Shown: one piece after another, positions 36,960 through 44,400 of the stretch
Layout: each line of letters starts with the position of its first letter
Numbering within the stretch: the first letter of the stretch is position 1
Translations under genes and position numbers: made by a program
Assembly: GCF_006770285.1 (NCBI RefSeq)
Contig: NZ_CP017195.1
Span: forward strand, 1-64,000
Direction of reading: 5' to 3'
Length of the DNA stretch: 64,000 nt
DNA from: Lactococcus paracarnosus
Lineage (GTDB): Bacteria > Bacillota > Bacilli > Lactobacillales > Streptococcaceae
Notes under the pieces: generated by a model
Database searches by the model: none
Seen by the model: the letters and a program-made list of their open reading frames with translations, nothing else
Told to the model about the DNA's origin: nothing

Positions 36960-37010
36960 AAAGGGCATCAGAAAAGCCATAGACAGCAACAACTGCCTAT
37001 GGCTTTTTCA
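36960..37010 (+). repeat. att unit R7: degenerate core plus terminator (family C), right end of the array
   Basis: AAAGGGCATC keeps the GGGCAT end of the core. The hairpin AAAAGCCATAG/CTATGGCTTTT is the same family as R2. Everything to the right is ordinary chromosome, so this may be the original sequence downstream of tRNA-Lys. It also serves as terminator for the ABC operon and the convergent EamA gene. Confidence 0.65.
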
Positions 37011-37043
37011 TTTACGGCATATGTCAGTTTTTCAGGATAACCA

Positions 37044-37985
37044 TTATATTTTATGCTTAGTAAGCGCGTTAGCCTCTAGTTTCTTTTTCTTAGCACCAAA
37101 GAAATTTGTTCCTATTGCCCCTAGTATGATTAATATGCCCCCAAGTAGATGAAGGCTAGTAAACGTTTCGTTTAAAATAATGATACCTGCTAGTACAGTT
37201 ACTAGGACAGACACATTACTAAATATACTCATTTGTGCTGGTGGCAATATAGATAGAGCGTAATTTGAAATAAGTGATGTGAGCAATGATGATAGGATCC
37301 CTAAATACAAAATAGATAAGGTATAATTTTGATTCGTAAAAGGTAATAGATAGTGGTCTAAAGTGCCTTTAACTATATGATTTGATAAGGATAAAACGCT
37401 AAACACGACAAAGGCGATAGTGGTCATGACATATGTAACTGATAATAAAGCGTATTTAGCAACATATTTTTTCGCTAGGATATTATAAAAGGCATTGGAA
37501 AGTGTCGATAATAAAATTAACACTGCGCCTATGATACTGGTATCTTGAGAGTTGACACCATTCATAGATATGATAATCATAACCCCAGAAACTGAAATGA
37601 TGATGGCTAGTATTTGTTTCAAAGCAGGTTTTTCTCGTAATATGATGGTCGCTAATATTAGTGTAAATATAGGAATACTAGCTTGTATCATCCCTGCCTG
37701 AGATGAAGATGTTTGACTCAAGCCAAGTACTTGGAATAAAAACATAAGTATTGGGTATAGGAGTGATAACGGCGCTATGAATAGCCAATCTTTAATGTTT
37801 AAATTTAATTTTTTCTTTGAAATAAGTAGATATGCTGAAGCAACTATAAATGCAACCGTGAATCTGTGAGATAATGCGTCTAGTGGTGAGACATATAAAA
37901 GCGTAGTTTTTACGAATAAAAATGATAACCCTATGATTAATGCACTTGATAGTGCTGCCATATATGCTTTTGTTTTGTTATGCAT
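37044..37985 (-). CDS. EamA/DMT family transporter
   Basis: 313 residues with ten hydrophobic segments in two EamA repeats (about 8-140 and 155-300), each with the ending proline/glycine-rich EamA pattern (FTLILATIILREKP; LAGIIILNETFT). These proteins export or import amino acids and other metabolites; the substrate is not predictable. AGGAA lies about 11 bases before the ATG. It is the first core gene right of the element array. Confidence 0.88.
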   Translation of the reverse strand: MHNKTKAYMAALSSALIIGLSFLFVKTTLLYVSPLDALSHRFTVAFIVASAYLLISKKKLNLNIKDWLFIAPLSLLYPILMFLFQVLGLSQTSSSQAGMIQASIPIFTLILATIILREKPALKQILAIIISVSGVMIIISMNGVNSQDTSIIGAVLILLSTLSNAFYNILAKKYVAKYALLSVTYVMTTIAFVVFSVLSLSNHIVKGTLDHYLLPFTNQNYTLSILYLGILSSLLTSLISNYALSILPPAQMSIFSNVSVLVTVLAGIIILNETFTSLHLLGGILIILGAIGTNFFGAKKKKLEANALTKHKI

Positions 37986-38178
37986 GACAATAAAAATTCC
38001 TAACTATTAGTTAAATTTTGTTGGTATAACTGTCTACCATTAATGACTTTGGAAACTATTGTCATCATGCCGTTTTTTATACCTATTTCGTCTATTGATA
38101 TGTAACCGATTAGTTAATCATATAATAGGTTTTTACTATAAGCAAGGAAATGGCTTATCAGAAATTTTGCTTAACTGC

Positions 38179-38553
38179 TTATTTTTTAGTATCGTCTAGC
38201 AGGTTTTCATAGTAAGCTTTTTTATCTTGTAGAAATGTAATATGTGCTTGTAATTTATCTTGTTCAAGTTGTAAAATCGTTTCTTGTTCTACCAAAATGT
38301 TTATCCTATCTAGAATAGTACTGTCTCCTTTTTCACGTAGTCTAGCATAATCAATTATTTTTGTTAGAGACATGCCAGTTGCCTTAGCGCGTTTAATAAA
38401 TGCAATCCAACGTAGATCATCATCAGTAAAGACTCGATAGTTGGTCGCATTCCTAGCAGGATGTAACAGACCTATCTCTTCATAGTAGCGTAGTGTTGGA
38501 ATAGATAAGCCAGTAAGTGTCGCAATGTCTGATATTTTATAAGTTTGTTTCAT
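38179..38553 (-). CDS. MerR-family transcriptional regulator
   Basis: 124 residues: N-terminal winged HTH with the MerR pattern TYKISDIATLTGLSIPTLRYYEEIGLL (first 20 residues diagnostic), NYRVFTDDDL and a C-terminal dimerisation coiled coil. There are no cysteines in a metal-binding loop, so the signal is not a thiol-ligated metal. It is divergent from the carboxymuconolactone decarboxylase-like gene and probably controls it through the inverted repeat at 38591-38610. Its first codons overlap a parS-like sequence. Confidence 0.92.
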   Translation of the reverse strand: MKQTYKISDIATLTGLSIPTLRYYEEIGLLHPARNATNYRVFTDDDLRWIAFIKRAKATGMSLTKIIDYARLREKGDSTILDRINILVEQETILQLEQDKLQAHITFLQDKKAYYENLLDDTKK

Positions 38554-38561
38554 GTGAAACC
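38546..38561. promoter_or_regulatory. parS-like site (ParB loading)
   Basis: TGTTTCATGTGAAACC matches the consensus TGTTNCACGTGAAACA at 14 of 16 positions; it is palindromic at 12 inner bases except one. It lies 37 kb from oriC and overlaps the MerR start codon. Given parB in the window, ParB binding is plausible but unproven. Confidence 0.5.
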
Positions 38562-38587
38562 TTTCTATCGTAATATGAAATTAATGC

Positions 38588-38618
38588 TTGCTATCAAGTC
38601 TACTTGATAGTTTATACT
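38588..38618 (+). promoter_or_regulatory. MerR-type promoter with 19-bp spacer and operator
   Basis: -35 TTGCTA (38588-38593) and -10 TATACT (38613-38618) are separated by 19 bases, the over-long spacing that MerR proteins correct by untwisting. Perfect inverted arms CTATCAAG (38591-38598) and CTTGATAG (38603-38610) fill the spacer. Confidence 0.85.
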
Positions 38619-38647
38619 GATTATATCACAGAAAAGGAGGCAGTATT

Positions 38648-39013
38648 TTGAATAAATACGAGAATGGATTAAGGATTCGTGAAGCAGTAATCGGTAAAGC
38701 GGCAAGTCAGTTGGTGTCAGAGAGTTTAGCTGATATCGCACCGATCTTAGATCAAAAGACGTTACTCGTATTCCATGAGGTTGAGATGCGTGGGATACTA
38801 GATATGAAACAGAGGGAGATGATCACAATTACCAGCTTGCTAACGCAAGGAGATACGTCAAGTCAACTTAAAATTCATATACAAGGGGCATTAAATGTCG
38901 GAATGCGTCATGAGGAAATTGTCGAGACATTTATTCACTGTCTGCCATATGTTGGCTTTCCGAGAGTATTAAATGCGATTTCAGTAGCAAAAGCAATTTT
39001 TGGAGACAAATAA
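38648..39013 (+). CDS. Carboxymuconolactone decarboxylase-like (AhpD fold) protein
   Basis: 121 residues. The pattern MKQREMITITSLLTQGDT, IHIQGALNVGMRHEEIVET and YVGFPRVLNAISVAK is that of the CMD/AhpD-like family. Only one cysteine is seen in the relevant helix region (HCLPY), so peroxidase-type CxxC activity is unlikely. TTG is used as start codon, seven bases after AGGAGG. It is the presumed target of the divergent MerR regulator and ends at a strong terminator. Confidence 0.85.
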   Translation: MNKYENGLRIREAVIGKAASQLVSESLADIAPILDQKTLLVFHEVEMRGILDMKQREMITITSLLTQGDTSSQLKIHIQGALNVGMRHEEIVETFIHCLPYVGFPRVLNAISVAKAIFGDK

Positions 39014-39024
39014 AAAAACGATAA

Positions 39025-39061
39025 AAAACCCGTATACAGATTTGTCCTGTATACGGGTTTT
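39025..39061. terminator. Bidirectional terminator
   Basis: Perfect 15-bp arms AAAACCCGTATACAG (39025-39039) and CTGTATACGGGTTTT (39047-39061), between convergent genes. Confidence 0.95.
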
Positions 39062-39088
39062 CGAATGCTAGACTAGCTAACAAGATAC

Positions 39089-40435
39089 TTATCTTAAAAT
39101 CGTTTTAAGTGTATTGATAAGACCACTACTTGTACCTGGAAAGGCAAAAATCATTTGGTTGAGGTCTTTAGCAGTTATTTTCTTGTTGATGACTAAAGTA
39201 ATAAAATTAATCAAATCTCCTGCTTCATTACTTAGCAAACTTGCGCCGACTAATTCCTTATCTTGATTGACGATAAAGGTCATGTGCGCGTCATCTTCAA
39301 GCTTAGTTTGGAATTGCAGTTGTTTGCCAAATGGGACCTCGAAAACGGTATAAATATCCTTATCTGCATTTGCTTCTTTTAAGCTAACGCCAACTTGTGC
39401 GATCCTTGGGAATGTAAAGACAATATTTGGCACCACTGGATATTGAATTGCTTCAGTAGTTGCGCCCAGAATAAATGATGCAATATAGTCTGACTCAAAA
39501 CTAGCAGTCGGTGTCAAACGTGGGATGAGTTTGTCAACGACGTCACCACTTGCAAAGATATGAGGGACAGTCGTTTGTAAATGATCGTTAACTTCAATAC
39601 CTGAGCGATTGTAGCTGATACCAACTGCTTCTAGACCGATATTTTCAACATTTGAGATACGGCCTGTCGCATCTAAGACATACTCCGTGTCAATCGTTAG
39701 GCCAGCAGCAGTTGATACTTGATAGGTGTCATTCACAGCTACGACTTGATTGACAGACTCACCAAAATGGAAGGTTACGCCTTCTGCTGTCAACTTATTG
39801 ACAACCGTCTTGACATAGCTATCTTGATAGGCCATTAAGGCTTTATCAGCATATTCAACAATATGAACCTCAGAACCTAATTTAGCCGCCATAGTAGCAA
39901 ATTCCATAGCGATAATTCCTGCACCGATAAAGGTGATGTGCTTAGGCATTTTAGCAAGGCTTAGAAAATCACGGCTATCACGGAGATACTCACTACCTGT
40001 GATGTTAAGGTGGTTTGAACGTTGGCCAGTACCGATCACGATATATTCTGAAGTCACTTCAGATTCATCAATCCCAACAACGTGTGTGTCTACTAATCGA
40101 CCATGCCCTTTAAGCAAGTCGATATTCATGTTATCAAATACACCTTCCATCATGGGCGCGTATGTCGGTATTTCACGTTCCTTATAGGCCATCAGTTGTT
40201 CCCAACTAATGCTACCATTTGTTGCAATTCCAGCTGCTTCATAGCGTGCTAAACCATCTAGAAATTCAAAAGGCGTGTCTAGTAAATACTTAGCATTACA
40301 GCCATAGTTGGTACATGTTCCTGCCACGACGTCATGTTCCACAATCGCAACCTTCTTGCCTGCTTGTGCTAAGGTAACTGCAGCATGCCAGTTTGCATGT
40401 CCTGAACCGATAAAAGTAACATCATATTGATACAT
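39089..40435 (-). CDS. FAD-dependent pyridine-nucleotide disulfide oxidoreductase
   Basis: 448 residues of the glutathione reductase/dihydrolipoyl dehydrogenase superfamily: N-terminal FAD site GSGHANWHAA, redox-active disulfide GTCTNYGCNAK, NAD(P)-binding FIGAGIIAMEFA, second FAD motif HIFASGDVVD and a C-terminal dimerisation domain. The final catalytic His-Glu pair seems absent (tail QMIFAFPGTSSG), so the substrate may not be glutathione. It is divergent from the MarR/OhrR-like repressor and its promoter region contains the 36-bp palindrome, so it is probably the regulated target. GAGGAA precedes the ATG. Confidence 0.88.
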   Translation of the reverse strand: MYQYDVTFIGSGHANWHAAVTLAQAGKKVAIVEHDVVAGTCTNYGCNAKYLLDTPFEFLDGLARYEAAGIATNGSISWEQLMAYKEREIPTYAPMMEGVFDNMNIDLLKGHGRLVDTHVVGIDESEVTSEYIVIGTGQRSNHLNITGSEYLRDSRDFLSLAKMPKHITFIGAGIIAMEFATMAAKLGSEVHIVEYADKALMAYQDSYVKTVVNKLTAEGVTFHFGESVNQVVAVNDTYQVSTAAGLTIDTEYVLDATGRISNVENIGLEAVGISYNRSGIEVNDHLQTTVPHIFASGDVVDKLIPRLTPTASFESDYIASFILGATTEAIQYPVVPNIVFTFPRIAQVGVSLKEANADKDIYTVFEVPFGKQLQFQTKLEDDAHMTFIVNQDKELVGASLLSNEAGDLINFITLVINKKITAKDLNQMIFAFPGTSSGLINTLKTILR

Positions 40436-40449
40436 TTGTATTTCCTCAT

Positions 40450-40485
40450 ATTCTATATTTAATCGCGTGCGACTAAATATAGAAT
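40450..40485. promoter_or_regulatory. 36-bp near-perfect palindrome, MarR/OhrR operator candidate
   Basis: Arms ATTCTATATTTA (40450-40461) and TAAATATAGAAT (40474-40485) are perfect, and the centre TCGCGTGCGA is itself palindromic apart from the middle two bases; only one mismatched pair occurs in all. It starts 15 bases upstream of the reductase start codon. Confidence 0.8.
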
Positions 40486-40573
40486 ATCGCTTTAAAGATG
40501 GCTTGTCAATTATTTACTTTAGAAATAACTTATGCTATGATTAATTAAATATCATTTAACTAGAAAGGTAGCT

Positions 40574-41014
40574 ATGTTTCGAGAATTTCCTAAATTAACC
40601 AATCAACTTTGTTATGCTATCTACAATTCAAATCGCATGCTAAACCAATTTTATAAAAAGAAATTGCTAGCATTTGATCTGACATATACGCAATATATCG
40701 TGCTTTTAGTCCTATGGGAAAAAGATAATATTAAGCTTTATGAGCTAGGCCAGACTTTAGAACTATCCAGTAATACCCTAACCCCGCTACTTAAAAGGTT
40801 AGAAGAAAAAGGGTATTTGCGTCGTATCCAACCTGAAAAAGATAAGAGACAGTTAGTCATTCAGCTCACGCAAGCAGGTCAAGCAGGTCAACTTGAAATC
40901 CAATCTGTCTTAAATGCTTGCTTTTCAGAGGAGATTGATTTTTCACCTGCAGTCATGCAACAGATGATCGCAGATAATGTCCGACTAACACAGGCCATCA
41001 AAGCGGATATGTAA
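40574..41014 (+). CDS. MarR-family repressor, OhrR-like
   Basis: 146 residues with a MarR winged helix (LTYTQYIVLLVLWEKD; LSSNTLTPLLKRLEEKGYL; DKRQLVIQLT). The N-terminal NQLCYAIYNSNR carries a cysteine at the position of the peroxide-sensing Cys15 of OhrR, so it is likely an organic-hydroperoxide or thiol-stress sensor. AAAGGTAG precedes the ATG. It is divergent from the disulfide reductase and shares the palindromic operator region. Confidence 0.9.
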   Translation: MFREFPKLTNQLCYAIYNSNRMLNQFYKKKLLAFDLTYTQYIVLLVLWEKDNIKLYELGQTLELSSNTLTPLLKRLEEKGYLRRIQPEKDKRQLVIQLTQAGQAGQLEIQSVLNACFSEEIDFSPAVMQQMIADNVRLTQAIKADM

Positions 41015-41106
41015 GTGTCACTTTAAAAATGATCATTAAAAAAACCTAGTGTCATAGGTCTTTTTTATTAGGGGAGATATAGGATTCTCCCAAAAAGGGG
41101 AACATC

Positions 41107-41595
41107 TTGGAATTTATCCAGTTTAATAGTCAAAACAGTAGTCTTTACACACAGAGTGTCGCATTAAGAAATCATGCGCTGTACGGTGATATCGGGATGC
41201 CACCTTTATCAGAAGATGGCAAGAAAATCGAGAAAGAAAATCTCTTTTTTGGCGCGGTAACATCAGATAGATTGGTCGGTACAGTGTCTTTCTACGAACT
41301 CTCAAAAGGTCATTTTCAATTAGTTGCTATGGCGATTGATGCCACCTATCAGGCTAAAGGAATCGGTACTAGGCTAGTTAACTTTGCTTTTGAAAGCATG
41401 ATTGCCTCAGTTGAAAGTAAGGTCGGTGGGCAGCCTGTAACTCTGGTTGTGATGACAAATGCTAGAGAAAAAGCGCTTCATTTTTATGAACGTCTAGGCT
41501 TTATCTCAGATGGTGCGATTACGGTTGATCCAGCACATCATGGGATTAGACATCTTCCTATGAAAAATATCTTACTTGTAAAAAATAGGGGATGA
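41107..41595 (+). CDS. GNAT family N-acetyltransferase
   Basis: 162 residues with a GNAT fold: motif A in QLVAMAIDATYQAKGIGTRL (acetyl-CoA pyrophosphate loop AKGIGT) and motif B ALHFYERLGFISDG. Substrate unknown. TTG start at 41107 six bases after AAGGGG. It follows the MarR gene after a 92-base gap that holds a weak hairpin with TTTTTT. Confidence 0.88.
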   Translation: MEFIQFNSQNSSLYTQSVALRNHALYGDIGMPPLSEDGKKIEKENLFFGAVTSDRLVGTVSFYELSKGHFQLVAMAIDATYQAKGIGTRLVNFAFESMIASVESKVGGQPVTLVVMTNAREKALHFYERLGFISDGAITVDPAHHGIRHLPMKNILLVKNRG

Positions 41596-41630
41596 TGCCC
41601 ATAAAAGTTGCTATTCAGTCCAGTCTTTAC

Positions 41631-41659
41631 TTGCATAAATCAATAAATGCGTGTATGAT
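41631..41659 (+). promoter_or_regulatory. Promoter of the bacteriocin immunity gene
   Basis: TTGCAT (41631-41636), 17-base spacer, TATGAT (41654-41659). Confidence 0.75.
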
Positions 41660-41685
41660 AACAGTAAAACGAGGGATTGGTTTTA

Positions 41686-41722
41686 CCACTAGACAAGTGG
41701 CAAGTATCCTCTTGTCTAGTGG
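41686..41722 (+). repeat. 5'-UTR hairpin before the immunity gene
   Basis: Perfect 12-bp arms CCACTAGACAAG (41686-41697) and CTTGTCTAGTGG (41711-41722) with a 13-base loop and no T-run. It lies between the promoter and start codon, so it would form in the mRNA leader; it could also bind a regulator as DNA. Confidence 0.7.
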
Positions 41723-41756
41723 ATATGACATGGGTATCTAAAGAAAGAGATAAGTG

Positions 41757-42050
41757 ATGAATAAAAAAGAACAACGTACGCAAGCAATTACGCTAATAAC
41801 GCAACTGATCGGTACCATGAAAAGCGAAGAAAGTGCGACATTATTGACGCTATTAGCAGAGTCTAGCGATAAGTTAGCAGAGAATAAAGAGGCGGTACAA
41901 TACATTTTACCAAGAGTTTGCAACGCCATCGCTTCAGAAATGTTAACTGATAACACGAGCGTTTCGGATGAGGCTATTCAGCTATATTTTAAGTTAAAAC
42001 AGTTATCGTCTAGGTCAGCTTATAAAGTGGGTAACCCTGGTTTTTTATGA
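41757..42050 (+). CDS. Bacteriocin immunity protein (enterocin A immunity family)
   Basis: 97 residues, mainly helical, matching the pediocin-type (class IIa) EntA immunity family in length and pattern (QAITLITQLIGTMKSEESATLL early, IQLYFKLKQLSS near the end). Such proteins protect the mannose PTS from bacteriocin attack. No bacteriocin structural gene is adjacent, so it is an orphan immunity gene. The ATG at 41757 is preferred to the GTG just before it because of the spacing from AAAGAGA. Confidence 0.85.
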   Translation: MNKKEQRTQAITLITQLIGTMKSEESATLLTLLAESSDKLAENKEAVQYILPRVCNAIASEMLTDNTSVSDEAIQLYFKLKQLSSRSAYKVGNPGFL

Positions 42051-42108
42051 GGCAACTAGATTGTATTTGTGATAATGTGTCAACTTAAGCTACAACATAG
42101 TAAACCAA

Positions 42109-42136
42109 CTGTAAAATTACATTTACAGCTTGTTTT
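42109..42136 (+). terminator. Terminator after the immunity gene
   Basis: CTGTAAA (42109-42115)/TTTACAG (42122-42128) followed by CTTGTTTTT. Confidence 0.6.
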
Positions 42137-42218
42137 TAGATGGATACATCGGGTTAAGTTTGAAAACATCTCTGTCTATTTGCGCCTATGTTTGATAATT
42201 AATTTGATTACCTGAATA

Positions 42219-42290
42219 TTGCGAATATGAGCTAAAAAGAGTATAATTAAATCAATACAAGGCATGGGCAGTATAGTGCCTTTTTTTATA
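42219..42290 (+). promoter_or_regulatory. araT promoter and leader terminator (attenuator candidate)
   Basis: TTGCGA (42219-42224), 17-base spacer, TATAAT (42242-42247) predict a start near 42254. A hairpin AAGGCA (42259-42264)/TGCCTT with a T-run up to about 42287 follows within the leader, before the ribosome site GCGAGG and the start codon at 42308. Confidence 0.65.
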
Positions 42291-42307
42291 TAAAGCGAGG
42301 TAAGTTA

Positions 42308-43480
42308 ATGGACGTCTCTCATCTTTTTAATCCGAATCTGGATAAAATTCAAATTTCGGCAATTCGCCGGTTTGACCAAGAAGTATCAAAAATACCTGGG
42401 ATCCTCAAATTGACACTAGGTGAACCTGACTTCAATACGCCACAACATGTCGAAGATGCTGCTGTTGCTGCTGTTCGTGCACATGAAAGTCACTATACTG
42501 GCATGTCTGGCTTATTAGCACTCCGTCAAGAAGCCAGTCAATTTGTATCTGATAAATATGGTGTAACCTTTGATCCTGAATCGGAAGTTTTGGTCACTGT
42601 TGGTGCAACAGAAGCGATTTCGGCTAGTCTCATGTCAATACTTGTCGCTGGTGACAAGGTATTGACACCAGCCCCTTTATATCCAGGATATGAACCCTTG
42701 ATCCAGCTGGCAGGGGCAGAAATGGTCGAGATTGATACGACAAAAAATGGCTTTGTTTTGACACCAGAAATGCTAGAATCAGCTTTGATTGCACATCCTG
42801 AAACGAAAGTTGTGATCTTAAATTATCCATCTAATCCGACAGGTGTGACTTATAATCGTGCAGAAATTAAGGCATTGTCTGATGTGATCAAAAAATATCC
42901 TGTTTTTGTGATTTCAGACGAAATCTATTCTGAGTTGACCTATACAGATGAAAAGCATGTCTCGATTGCAGAATTTGCAAGAGAACAGACGATTGTTTTA
43001 AATGGCTTATCAAAGTCTCATGCCATGACAGGGTATCGAATTGGGTTTATCTTTGCGGATACCAGTCTGACTAGCCAAATTATCAAAACTCATCAATATT
43101 TTGTGACGGCAGCAACGACAGTGTCACAGTTTGCAGCGATCGAAGCCCTAACAAACGGGAAAGATGATGCTGCGATCATGACCAAAGAGTACATCATCCG
43201 ACGTGATTATATCATGTCGCAGATGACTCCCCTTGGTTTTGAAATCGCTAAACCAGATGGTGCATTTTATATCTTCGCTAAAATTCCAGCAGATTTGAAT
43301 CAAGATGATTTTGCCTTCTTGATCGACTTTGCCAATCGAAAACAAGTTGCCTTTATCCCAGGCTCATCATTTGGCCAGTACGGAAAAGGGTATATTCGCT
43401 TGAGTTATGCAGCTAGTATGCCAGTTATCACAGAGGCAATGACAAGGTTGACAGCATTTGTCAACGAAAAACGTGCCTAA
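42308..43480 (+). CDS. araT: Aromatic amino acid aminotransferase (class I)
   Basis: PLP-dependent aminotransferase of 390 residues, the length of lactococcal AraT, which transaminates Phe, Tyr, Trp and Met. Motifs are LTLGEPDFNTP, NYPSNPTG, ISDEIYSEL and the PLP lysine in LNGLSKSHAMTGYRIG. Position directly before recO is conserved in streptococci and lactococci, supporting araT over other class I members. Exact substrate range is inferred. Confidence 0.88.
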   Translation: MDVSHLFNPNLDKIQISAIRRFDQEVSKIPGILKLTLGEPDFNTPQHVEDAAVAAVRAHESHYTGMSGLLALRQEASQFVSDKYGVTFDPESEVLVTVGATEAISASLMSILVAGDKVLTPAPLYPGYEPLIQLAGAEMVEIDTTKNGFVLTPEMLESALIAHPETKVVILNYPSNPTGVTYNRAEIKALSDVIKKYPVFVISDEIYSELTYTDEKHVSIAEFAREQTIVLNGLSKSHAMTGYRIGFIFADTSLTSQIIKTHQYFVTAATTVSQFAAIEALTNGKDDAAIMTKEYIIRRDYIMSQMTPLGFEIAKPDGAFYIFAKIPADLNQDDFAFLIDFANRKQVAFIPGSSFGQYGKGYIRLSYAASMPVITEAMTRLTAFVNEKRA

Positions 43481-43521
43481 AGCACAGTAAAAAATAGCTA
43501 TCTTTTTTGAGCAATCAAGAA

Positions 43522-43562
43522 AAATCCCCTGAATGAGAGGATTTTTTTTATTTTGGTATAAT
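43522..43562 (+). terminator. Terminator after araT with the recO -10 just downstream
   Basis: AAATCCCCT/GAGAGGATTTTTTTT-type hairpin at about 43530-43552, with TATAAT at 43557-43562 right after it as probable recO -10. Confidence 0.7.
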
Positions 43563-43588
43563 GAAAAGGATAAGAGGTTTGATAACAG

Positions 43589-44356
43589 ATGAAAAATGTT
43601 GAAACACGTGGGCTAGTCTTATTTAGCCGAAACTATCGTGAGCAAGATAAGTTGGTTAAGATATTTACAGAATCATTTGGTAAACGGATGTTTTTTGTTA
43701 AAAATGCCAGCAAGTCCAAATTTTCAAGTAGTTTACAGAATTTCACCCAACTTGATTTGTTAGGCACGATGAATGATGATGGACTTAGCTTTATATCCGA
43801 TATCAGTGATGCCAAGGTTTATAAATATATCAACTCGGATATATTTGCGCAAGCTTATGCGAGTTACTTGATTGGGTTGTCAGATGTTGCGATTCCCGAC
43901 AACCAATATGATGCACCGCTTTACGGCTTTTTGATGAAGTCGCTAGACTTGATCGAAGATAAAATCGACATGGAGGTTGTCACTTTCATTTTTGAACTAC
44001 AGGTCATGTCTCGTTTTGGTGCACAGTTAGATTTTAGCCAGTGTGTCTTTTGTCACCGGACGGATTTACCGATGGATTTTTCCTATCAATATAATGGGTG
44101 TCTATGTAGACAGCATGTTGACAAGGATATGACTAGGGAGTATTTAGACCCTAATGTCATCTTTCTATGTCACGCCTTCATGGCCATTGACTACGATAAA
44201 CTACCAAGTATCAATATTTCTGATGAGTTGAAAAAAAAGATACGTCTCTTCATAGACGGTTTGTATGATCACTATACAGGTGTTCAGATTAAGGCTAAAA
44301 AATTTATAGATGGTCTAGATGGCTGGGCAGATATCATGAGAGATGATGTCAAGTAA
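43589..44356 (+). CDS. recO: DNA repair protein RecO
   Basis: Helps load RecA on SSB-coated single-strand DNA in the RecFOR pathway. The 255-residue protein has the N-terminal OB domain (VETRGLVLFSRNYREQDKLV) and a zinc site with CVFCHRT and CLCRQH pairs. Location after araT matches related genomes. It ends at a bidirectional terminator. Confidence 0.95.
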   Translation: MKNVETRGLVLFSRNYREQDKLVKIFTESFGKRMFFVKNASKSKFSSSLQNFTQLDLLGTMNDDGLSFISDISDAKVYKYINSDIFAQAYASYLIGLSDVAIPDNQYDAPLYGFLMKSLDLIEDKIDMEVVTFIFELQVMSRFGAQLDFSQCVFCHRTDLPMDFSYQYNGCLCRQHVDKDMTREYLDPNVIFLCHAFMAIDYDKLPSINISDELKKKIRLFIDGLYDHYTGVQIKAKKFIDGLDGWADIMRDDVK

Positions 44357-44370
44357 GTGTGTAAACTAAA

Positions 44371-44400
44371 AAAAAATAAGCGAACCTGCTTATTTTTTTT
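44371..44400. terminator. Bidirectional terminator between recO and the GDPD gene
   Basis: AAAAAATAAGC (44371-44381) pairs with GCTTATTTTTT (44388-44398); the right arm contains the stop codon region of the convergent gene. Confidence 0.85.

Larger units (their letters stand above)
13623..37010. mobile_element. Tandem accretion array of integrative elements at tRNA-Lys
   Basis: Between the tRNA gene and the EamA transporter, about 23.4 kb is divided by copies of the tRNA 3' end (TGCAGGGGGCAT; exact at 23486 and 24330, one G fewer at 26160, one G more at 31357, degenerate at 34274 and 36960). Each copy, plus a core-less one at 33350, precedes a hairpin terminator. Only the leftmost unit has a complete integrase; the third and fourth carry integrase relics right after the terminator, where an integrase belongs; the rest hold only cargo. 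The arrangement is that of a series of CIME-like insertions at one attB (inference). Coding sequence is strongly AT-rich compared with the flanking core genes. Confidence 0.85.

Noticed and set aside
43595..43612. parS-like site at the recO start (contains CACGTG)
   Set aside because: Only the central six bases fit; the flanks are not palindromic.
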